This document shows, piece after piece, positions 57,440-64,000 of a DNA stretch of 64,000 bases. Within the stretch, counting starts at the first letter, position 1; each line of letters begins with the position of its first letter. A program made the position numbers and the translations under genes. Origin of the DNA: Lactobacillus hominis DSM 23910 = CRBIP 24.179 (lineage in GTDB: Bacteria > Bacillota > Bacilli > Lactobacillales > Lactobacillaceae); contig NZ_CAKE01000002.1 of the NCBI RefSeq assembly GCF_000296835.1, forward strand, positions 248,001 through 312,000. The letters are read 5' to 3'. The notes beneath the pieces are model-generated. The model had not been told where the DNA came from. It did no database searches and saw nothing but the letters and a program-made list of their open reading frames with translations.

Positions 57440-60400
57440 TTAGTTTTTCTTTTTACGATCTGCAGCAATTCCAAATAAACCTGCAATTGATGCAACTACT
57501 AAGCCCATGATTGAAGCAGAATTTTGTTTAGCACCAGTTTGTGGAAGTGGTCTAACCGTATCATCGTGCTTTTTAGTTGTATTTTGAGCACTCGAATGTG
57601 CAAAATTGGTCTTTCCATTATTTACATCATTAGTGGCAACAACCTTTTCTGAAATAGCTGGCGTTTCACTTGCGTGAGGCTTAACTGTTTCTTCATCATT
57701 AGAAGTATTATCAGTATTTGGATTAGTTGGTTGATCTTCACCATGAGGTGCTGGCACATCATTATTGTCAGAATTATTGTTATCACCATTATCGTTTGGA
57801 ACATCAGGTTGTGGTTCTGGTTGTGGTAATGGGTAAACTGGATTATCTGGCTGAATGATTGGATCGTCAGTTTGACTTTGCTTTTTAGTGTAGTGAATGG
57901 TGATAGTTTCATCCTTAGTTGCATTTTCAGCGCTGACATCTTTTTCATTAGTAAAGTAGCCATCAATTACTGGATTCTTTACTGCTTCAAAGTCTGCCTT
58001 TGTCCAATTAGTGACGTCTGTTTCTTTTTTGGTTTCTGGATCTACTGATACCCACTTAGTTATAGTGACTTCTTGCTTAAATGGAGTTTGAAGGGCTGCA
58101 CCATTTTCATCTACATAGTTGATAGTTCTAGTGTAAGTCTTACTTCTTTGCTCTAAAGCTGGCTTAGTATTAGTGGTTGGATCGTCGGTTTGACTTTGCT
58201 TTTTAGTGTAGTGGATGGTGATGGTTTCATCTTTTACTGCATTTTCAGCATCGACGTCTTTTTCATTAGTAAAGTAGCCATCAACTACCGGATTCTTTAC
58301 TGCTTCATATTTATTGTCAGACCAAGATCCATAGTGCTTATTACCATTTTTATCCACAACGAATGGTCTAGTTTGTGTAACGACTTGAACAACTGGATCT
58401 TGTAACAACTTGTTGTTTTCATCTACATATCTAATTGTTCTAGTGTAACTAGTAGCTTCGTGGTCAATTGGCAAAATTGGCTTACTTGGTTGAGTAGTTG
58501 GATCACCAGTTGCTGTTTTCTTCATAGAATAAGTAACTATTATGGTACCTAAATCAGTCTCATCAGACTTAGAATCAACGCTCATCCCTGCGACAGTAGC
58601 CTTATCAACCAAATCATAGCCAAGATCTTTTGGTGCTTTAGAAACTACATCAGCAAATGCCGGTTGATCTGATGTCCAATCAGTAGTCTTTACAACTTTA
58701 TCGCCATCTTTAATAATATGACGCGTAAATGTAACTGTTTGAACATATCTACTCTTACCATCTGGTGCTCCATTTACAGGAATGTTTTTGGTTGAATCGT
58801 TTTTATCAGTTCCAACGTATTCAATAGTTCTAGTGTAAATCTTACTTTCTGTAGTATCGGTTAATAATTTAACATCTACAGTTTGATCGTCTTTTTGAGA
58901 TTCAAAGACTGTATTTAAGGCATTTTTGACACTATCAGAATCAATGACATACTTTTCTTTCAAGTTATTCAAAGTATCATTCCATTTTGCCTTAGCACTA
59001 CTATCAGCCCAACTTACTTGGTCACCAAAAGTATTGGAGTTATTTGCATAACTGTAAAGTGGGAAAATTGCAACAGTTTGATCACCATCTTTAAAGTTAA
59101 CAGTAATCTTTTGCAATACACTAATGTGGTCCTTTACATTAAATGTACGACCATCAGCATCAGTAATAACGATCTCAACTGGGACTTCATTGGTTGCAGC
59201 ATCATAACTTGGTGCTTTGACCCATGAAACGGTATAACCATTATCTTTTAAAAGATTTTTACTGTCATCATTAATAATGCTGTCTGGCATTAAATCAACA
59301 TGATTTGCATCACTACTCTTATATGCATGTGGCGTTACAGTATTAAAGACAACCACGTTAAAGACGCGACTAGTATTATCTTTTGAAACCTTAACTGGAT
59401 ATACACCTGCTTTATGAATATCAATTTGTGAAGTATCAACACTTGCATCATCAGTAAACATATTCTTTACAGTTTGGATATAAGTTTGATCATTGTCGTC
59501 CGGTCCTTGAGCTTCAAGCAAAGTTGGCGCATCGGCTTTTTGATAAATTACTCGTTCAACCGGAAGAAATAAACTTGAAATATTGCCAGTTCCTAATTGA
59601 ATTGGCTTACCTTGAGCATCGTAAAACTTATACTCTGATCTATAGAAGTAGCCATTTTGAACATCGGTAGCAGAACCAAAGTTTAATAGTTTATAACCGA
59701 AGCTTCTTAAAGTAGAATCCAAGCGTTTCATAGCTCCATTAAGGTTAACTTGAGCTTCTTTAGTTAAGAAATCATCTTTTCCAGGCTTATAGTAATTAAA
59801 TGAGAAGTTATTAACTGACGCATCACCATCTTCATAAGTTGGATATTTATTATCCTTCACTAATGCATCAATGACGCTTTGAGGTACTGAGTGTAATTCT
59901 CTAGTATTAGCGTTAACACCAGTCATATCTACTAAGAAGTAATCTTTACCAACCTGATCACTCAAGTTAGTTTCAAATGCAGTATCTGCAATGTTAAACC
60001 CAGTCTTATAGAAAATACCAATAGGACTTGAAGTAGTAACTGGGTAATTCCTATTAACATCTTTAACAGTAAACGGAACGACGATTGTCGCACTCTTACC
60101 TGCTTGCAGCTTACCAACAACAGTAAAGCCTGCAATCTTACTTGGATCTTTAGCAGCATCAGCTGCAGATTTACTATAGCCTGATGAACCAACGACTGCT
60201 GCCATACCAAAATTGGTCAAGCTTAAGCCTTGCTCACTATAATTTCCATCAAAGACAATATTGCCTGCAGCATCTGTCTTAGTTCGACTAGCATCTACAA
60301 CGATGTTAGCATTAGTTCCATCCCATGCTGGAAATTGATAAGCGTAATCGCCAAAACCTGTAATGTCTTGAGTTTTATCAGTTGGGTTAGTGATAGTAAT

Positions 60401-60955
60401 TTTAAAATTGGCGTCACTAGCAGTAGATGTATTATAAATTAATTTGCTATCTTTAGTGTCGTCATTCAAGCCAATGGTAGTAATTTGACCTTCCTTATTT
60501 TTGGCATTAAATTCAATATTAGTTACTACACCATTTTTATCGACAAAAGTCGGCTTTGAATTATCTTGCTTTTTATCAGATGGAAAAAGCAATGCTGGTG
60601 ATTCAGCTTTACTTTGAGCAGTGTAATCTTCACCTGCTTGAGGAGGAATTGACTTAGTAGCAGCTTGACTAGTTACAGTTGTGTTGTCTGAGCTAGGAGC
60701 TTGACTAGCTACACGTAAAGTTACACTCTTTTTAGCAGGCTTAGTATCTAAAATTTTTTCAGAATCAGTAGTACTCTCGTCAGTTTTTGCCTGAGTTTGA
60801 CTATCTTCAGTGTTTGCCTGAGTTTGACTACCTTCGTCAGTAGTAGCTGCGTGAACTTGATTGTTGGCACCCAACATCACCAAACCAAACATCACACTAA
60901 CAGCACCAATTGTTAATTTTCTAATTGAAAAACGAGGTTGTTGATCTTGTTTCAT
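57440..60955 (-). CDS. LPQTG mucus-binding type surface protein (1171 residues, three Muc_B2-like repeats)
   Basis: A YSIRK-type signal (PRFSIRKLTIGAVSVMFGLVMLG) ends at VHA near residue 36. A short repeat with SQTQA(N/K)T(E/D) follows. The N-terminal 650 residues form a large domain of unknown fold with MucBP-type surroundings. Three repeats of about 100-125 residues follow (starting near 708, 832 and 938), each with YTRTI-YVD or YVG at its start, an FTNEKDVxAENA core and an ETITIHYTKK end in the last two. These are Muc_B2-like. A Pro/Asn/Asp-rich stalk leads to LPQTG, a hydrophobic helix and RKKK. Sortase anchoring and binding to mucin are the likely roles. Confidence 0.92.
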   Translation of the reverse strand: MKQDQQPRFSIRKLTIGAVSVMFGLVMLGANNQVHAATTDEGSQTQANTEDSQTQAKTDESTTDSEKILDTKPAKKSVTLRVASQAPSSDNTTVTSQAATKSIPPQAGEDYTAQSKAESPALLFPSDKKQDNSKPTFVDKNGVVTNIEFNAKNKEGQITTIGLNDDTKDSKLIYNTSTASDANFKITITNPTDKTQDITGFGDYAYQFPAWDGTNANIVVDASRTKTDAAGNIVFDGNYSEQGLSLTNFGMAAVVGSSGYSKSAADAAKDPSKIAGFTVVGKLQAGKSATIVVPFTVKDVNRNYPVTTSSPIGIFYKTGFNIADTAFETNLSDQVGKDYFLVDMTGVNANTRELHSVPQSVIDALVKDNKYPTYEDGDASVNNFSFNYYKPGKDDFLTKEAQVNLNGAMKRLDSTLRSFGYKLLNFGSATDVQNGYFYRSEYKFYDAQGKPIQLGTGNISSLFLPVERVIYQKADAPTLLEAQGPDDNDQTYIQTVKNMFTDDASVDTSQIDIHKAGVYPVKVSKDNTSRVFNVVVFNTVTPHAYKSSDANHVDLMPDSIINDDSKNLLKDNGYTVSWVKAPSYDAATNEVPVEIVITDADGRTFNVKDHISVLQKITVNFKDGDQTVAIFPLYSYANNSNTFGDQVSWADSSAKAKWNDTLNNLKEKYVIDSDSVKNALNTVFESQKDDQTVDVKLLTDTTESKIYTRTIEYVGTDKNDSTKNIPVNGAPDGKSRYVQTVTFTRHIIKDGDKVVKTTDWTSDQPAFADVVSKAPKDLGYDLVDKATVAGMSVDSKSDETDLGTIIVTYSMKKTATGDPTTQPSKPILPIDHEATSYTRTIRYVDENNKLLQDPVVQVVTQTRPFVVDKNGNKHYGSWSDNKYEAVKNPVVDGYFTNEKDVDAENAVKDETITIHYTKKQSQTDDPTTNTKPALEQRSKTYTRTINYVDENGAALQTPFKQEVTITKWVSVDPETKKETDVTNWTKADFEAVKNPVIDGYFTNEKDVSAENATKDETITIHYTKKQSQTDDPIIQPDNPVYPLPQPEPQPDVPNDNGDNNNSDNNDVPAPHGEDQPTNPNTDNTSNDEETVKPHASETPAISEKVVATNDVNNGKTNFAHSSAQNTTKKHDDTVRPLPQTGAKQNSASIMGLVVASIAGLFGIAADRKKKN
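57861..58280. repeat. near-identical segments at 318-bp period within the Muc_B2 repeats
   Basis: The segment beginning GGATCGTC at 57861 recurs at 58179, with few substitutions over roughly the first 100 bases. The 318-bp period is 106 codons, so in-frame gain or loss of one repeat by recombination is possible. Confidence 0.7.
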
Positions 60956-61010
60956 TGCTCATCCATCTCTTCTAAATAGCATTTTTTGATTTATCATTCT
61001 TTACCAATTA

Positions 61011-61038
61011 ATAATAACACATGTTATTGAAAGTGCAA
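61011..61038 (-). promoter_or_regulatory. promoter of the 1171-residue surface protein gene
   Basis: Minus-strand TTGCAC (61033-61038), 16-base spacer and TATTAT (61011-61016), the latter with an extended TG. Confidence 0.6.
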
Positions 61039-61091
61039 CAATGTTTTCTATTCTTGGCTAAGCAATATATACTATATTATTTATTATGTTA

Positions 61092-61131
61092 ATAAAAAAA
61101 GCCCCACCAAGCTCTTTAGCTTAGTGGGGTT
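61092..61131 (-). terminator. terminator after the D-aspartate ligase gene
   Basis: CCCCACCAAGCT / AGCTTAGTGGGG stem (one mismatch) with loop CTTT and T run on the minus strand. Confidence 0.9.
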
Positions 61132-61137
61132 ATTTAA

Positions 61138-62463
61138 TTAAAGTTCGTTTTCGTGATTTTGCTCTTCGCCAATTCCTTCAGCTTGCTTTTTAATACTTTG
61201 GGCAGCCTTTTCGAAGTATTGTCCTTTATTTACTTGGTAGTACTTCTTGTAGCGGCCAATGTAGTTGTGGAACATATAATGCATAAGCAACCAGCGTTTG
61301 AAGCTTTCGTCTTTCTTGTAAAAGACAGTTGTGCCGTAGCGACCTTCTTTAATCAAGCGTTCAGCTAAACGCTTGGCACCATTATCATAGGCATATTTCT
61401 TAAAGACCTTCACTGGAACACCAAGCCATAAGACATAGTCTTTACCATCTTTATTACCGTAAACAGTTGGCTTATCTTTTAAACTATCTTCTACGTAGTC
61501 ATCAATGTACCATTTAGCTAAATTATAACCATTTAAAGTTACGTAGAAACTTGAACGACCTTGACGTAAGTTAATTTCAAAGAACTTGTATTCACCATCA
61601 CGAGCATCATATTTGATGTCAAAGTTAGCCATACCTGTATAATTTAACTTTTCAAGGAATGCTTGCACTGTATCGTACAACTTTTGACTAAATGCTGGCA
61701 AAATTGCCATATAGTTTCCGATTGATTGTGGAGTTGGATCTTCAAGTAATGGGTGTCCCAAGCACATCATCTTAACTTTATGGTTTTTATCCACATAAGC
61801 GTTAAGTACACGCATGTTAGAGTCATCGCCAGGGATAAAGTCTTGCAAAATCAAGTCTTCTTTATAGCCGTGAGTATAAATCTTACCCACGATATCAGCC
61901 AATTCAGCTTCATCATGAATAGTGAAAGCTTTTTTACGACCTTCGAATTGGCAATCAAGCCAAGAAACAGGATCTTCAGGCTTTAATTCAACTGGATAAT
62001 CAAATGGGATAGTTAAATAGTTTTCTGCCTTGTAGTCAGCCATAGTGATGATCTTAGTCTTAGGATATGGCAAGCCGTACTTTTCAGCGATTTCATAAAA
62101 ACCTTCTTTTGAAATCAACTTTTCAAGTAAATCGTATTGAATATAAGGTACAATAAATGCCTCTTGTAATTCTTCCTTGTGCTTAGCAAGAAGCTCTGCA
62201 TATCCATCCCCACAAGCAATCAAGATAACTGGTTCTTCGTGGTTTTTGTATTCTTGGATCTTTTGTTTCATAACGTTCATAAAACCAGGATCTTCCGCAA
62301 ATCCCTCATGAACTTCAACATCGACGATCTTAGAATAACGCGTAGCAGCTAAATGACTAGCAGCCCAAGCCTTAACCTTGATTCCGTAAGCTTCGTTAAA
62401 TGAACGAGCCATCCCATATACGTTAATATCACTACCTAAAAGAATTGGCGTAAATTTTTGCAA
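61138..62463 (-). CDS. asl: D-aspartate ligase (ATP-grasp, Asl family)
   Basis: 441 residues starting at TTG (SD AGAAAGAAG, moderate). The sequence is very close in pattern to the Enterococcus faecium D-aspartate ligase: FTPILLGSDINVYGMARSFNEAYG, RYSKIVDVEV, LIACGDGYAELLAKHKEEL, IPGDDSNMRVLNAYVD and FEINLRQGRSSFYVTLNGYNLA, with the ATP-grasp metal ligands in the last. The enzyme adds D-Asp to the side chain of Lys in the UDP-MurNAc-pentapeptide, making the cross-bridge. The asparagine synthetase-like gene lies directly upstream, 31 bases before, consistent with amidation of that D-Asp. Any racemase gene must lie outside the window. Confidence 0.92.
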   Translation of the reverse strand: MQKFTPILLGSDINVYGMARSFNEAYGIKVKAWAASHLAATRYSKIVDVEVHEGFAEDPGFMNVMKQKIQEYKNHEEPVILIACGDGYAELLAKHKEELQEAFIVPYIQYDLLEKLISKEGFYEIAEKYGLPYPKTKIITMADYKAENYLTIPFDYPVELKPEDPVSWLDCQFEGRKKAFTIHDEAELADIVGKIYTHGYKEDLILQDFIPGDDSNMRVLNAYVDKNHKVKMMCLGHPLLEDPTPQSIGNYMAILPAFSQKLYDTVQAFLEKLNYTGMANFDIKYDARDGEYKFFEINLRQGRSSFYVTLNGYNLAKWYIDDYVEDSLKDKPTVYGNKDGKDYVLWLGVPVKVFKKYAYDNGAKRLAERLIKEGRYGTTVFYKKDESFKRWLLMHYMFHNYIGRYKKYYQVNKGQYFEKAAQSIKKQAEGIGEEQNHENEL

Positions 62464-62494
62464 AACAATAACTTCTTTCTGTCTATCTTATCTT

Positions 62495-64000
62495 TTAAAC
62501 TAACTTACCAGATGCAATCAAACTGGCAACTTCAGGTTGAACATGTTGGTACTTTTTGACGGTATTGTCATAATCCACAAAGAAAAGTTTATACCAAACT
62601 AAAAATGTGTAAATAGCCCAAATTTGACGTCTTGCGCTACCATCACCTTTGTAGTTGTCATCTAGCAACTTGAGGATTTTTTCTTGGTCAAAAATTTCAT
62701 TTACAAAGTCTTCACTAAAGACTTCACGTACTTGCTTGTAAAAACGTGGTTCTTTAAGCCATTGCTTAATCGGAGTTGGGAAACCTAACTTAGGTCTTTG
62801 AGCCCATTCTTTAGGCAAGACTTTTTCAGATGCTTTACGTAAAGCATACTTGGTATCATGACGGTTGACTAAGTACTTAGTAGGAATTGAATTTGCAAGT
62901 TCAGCAATCTTCTTATCAAGATATGGAACACGCAACTCTAATGAGTGAGCCATTGAAATCTTGTCAGCTTTTTGTTCAATATCGTTAAGCATGAAGTGGT
63001 GCAAGTCGATGTATTGCATTTGCTTAACGCTATCTAAGTTTTCAACTTTCTTGAAATCTTCTTGGTAGTTGCCGTTAACAGTTAAGTCGTTTTGATATTT
63101 TTCTTTCAAAATACCGTTAGCATCTTTTGAAGAAAAGATTGTTGGATAATCCATGTCGTAAATAACTGATTGACCTACGTAAAATTCGCTTGGCTTAGCT
63201 AAGTTAGTGTACATGTGAACTTTACCTGGAAAGTTTGGCATCTTCTTAATGCCGTGGGCTAATTTCACGCGAGCGCCTTTAGGAAGCTTCTTAAGTCCTG
63301 CAGTAAAGACCTTAATAACGTTGTTGTGCGTATGCATGCCGTAGTTAACGTATCCGGCAAACAATTCGTCGGCACCTTCACCAGAAAGTGCAACCGTAAC
63401 GTGCTTACGAGCTAACTTACATAAGTACCATAATGGAATAATTGATGGATTGGCATCAGGTTCGTCCATATGGTATTGCATTTCTGGAAAATCACGCATT
63501 GCTTCATCGGCATCAACCTTATCAGCAAAGAATTTCCAACCATTTAAATCAGATAAGGCTTTTGCTTTTGATGCTTCGTTATAAGTTGAATCGTCAAAAC
63601 TTACTGAGAAAACATCTTCTGGTTGAAGCAAACTAGTTAAGTAAGATGAATCGATTCCTTCAGATAAGAAGGCCCCAACTGGCACGTCCGCATTACGGTA
63701 CAAGTCAACAGTTTCTTTAAGATCTTCGTTGATCTTATCCAAAGTTTCTTCAAAGCTAAGGCTATTTTCAATGTATTCTGCATCCCAGTACTTGTGGATA
63801 TTCATCTTGCCATCTTTATATTCGAACCAGTGTCCTGCTGGGAAGCGATAAACGCCCTTAAAGAATGTTTCTTTTAAGTCGTTGTATTGGTTCATGAGGT
63901 ATGGCTTAACAGCACGAGTGTTAAGCTCTTTTTTAAATCCAGGAACAGCTAAGAAACTCTTTAATTCTGAGCCTAAAATTAATTGACCATCGTGGTCTGA
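62495..64000 (-). CDS. asnB: asparagine synthetase (glutamine-hydrolysing)-like protein, 5' end outside window
   Basis: The frame is open to the right window edge. The methionine at 63895 is internal, because the upstream codons read DHDGQLILGSELKSFLAVPGF, the end of the glutaminase domain of AsnB. The catalytic Cys2 is not in the window. The synthetase domain has the P-loop PVGAFLSEGIDSSYL (SxGxDSS), EGADELFAGY and LRVPYLDKKI. By context with the D-aspartate ligase it is probably the enzyme that amidates bridge D-Asp to D-Asn (AsnH-like), although an ordinary free-asparagine synthetase cannot be excluded. Confidence 0.88.
   Translation of the reverse strand, partial: SDHDGQLILGSELKSFLAVPGFKKELNTRAVKPYLMNQYNDLKETFFKGVYRFPAGHWFEYKDGKMNIHKYWDAEYIENSLSFEETLDKINEDLKETVDLYRNADVPVGAFLSEGIDSSYLTSLLQPEDVFSVSFDDSTYNEASKAKALSDLNGWKFFADKVDADEAMRDFPEMQYHMDEPDANPSIIPLWYLCKLARKHVTVALSGEGADELFAGYVNYGMHTHNNVIKVFTAGLKKLPKGARVKLAHGIKKMPNFPGKVHMYTNLAKPSEFYVGQSVIYDMDYPTIFSSKDANGILKEKYQNDLTVNGNYQEDFKKVENLDSVKQMQYIDLHHFMLNDIEQKADKISMAHSLELRVPYLDKKIAELANSIPTKYLVNRHDTKYALRKASEKVLPKEWAQRPKLGFPTPIKQWLKEPRFYKQVREVFSEDFVNEIFDQEKILKLLDDNYKGDGSARRQIWAIYTFLVWYKLFFVDYDNTVKKYQHVQPEVASLIASGKLV

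Overview
The window is about 64 kb of AT-rich Gram-positive chromosome. It most likely comes from a Lactobacillus in the strict sense (acidophilus/delbrueckii group). The reasons are two S-layer-type proteins with lactobacillar leaders, a set of secreted proteins ending in SLAP/SH3-like wall-binding modules, LPQTG proteins with YSIRK-type signals and MucBP/MBG repeats, a D-aspartate ligase next to an asparagine-synthetase-like gene (D-Asx peptidoglycan bridge), PepO and Kup. The species cannot be fixed from the sequence alone. I saw no rRNA, tRNA, insertion sequence or CRISPR array.

Layout. 1-12.4 kb is mostly housekeeping: a truncated LCP-family wall ligase, an aldose epimerase, a glucose-uptake permease, a GtrA/GtrB glycolipid pair, a zinc-independent S14, phosphoglycerate mutase, a free PAS protein, a lipoprotein/membrane-protein paralogue pair, a CPA2 antiporter, a GT-C-like membrane protein and a shortened PfkB kinase. 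12.4-27 kb is a surface-protein island: GH25 lysozyme, GH73 glucosaminidase, a SLAP-sunset protein, two GDPD-SLAP paralogues, an integrase, and two S-layer genes facing each other. The S-layer genes sit at the ends of a ~7.6 kb segment bounded by 130-bp perfect inverted repeats. Only the right-hand copy (25257-26891) has a strong promoter, and that promoter lies just outside the repeat, so inversion would swap which S-layer gene is expressed. Inside the segment are a GDPD, an AAA ATPase/TOPRIM-like pair and an acyltransferase.

27-41 kb holds DUF2922/DUF1659 genes, a TPR-like lipoprotein, kup, pckA (with a cre site), an AAA/wHTH ATPase gene preceded by three 20-bp repeats at exact 29-bp period, a RloA/RloB pair, a small LPQTG protein, pepO and an MFS transporter. 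41-61 kb is dominated by two mucus-binding type LPQTG proteins (3586 and 1171 residues). They enclose a group of genes for anaerobic iron chemistry: DUF438-hemerythrin-PAS, DUF59-DUF1858 and the class III ribonucleotide reductase nrdD-nrdG with an NrdR-like operator. 61-64 kb carries the D-aspartate ligase and the truncated asparagine synthetase-like gene, which probably cooperate to build the peptidoglycan cross-bridge.

The main points for follow-up are the S-layer inversion switch with its adjacent integrase, the ATPase/TOPRIM pair carried inside the switch, a second ATPase/TOPRIM (RloAB) pair, the GDPD copy that has lost its first catalytic histidine, and the iteron-like repeats before the AAA/wHTH gene.
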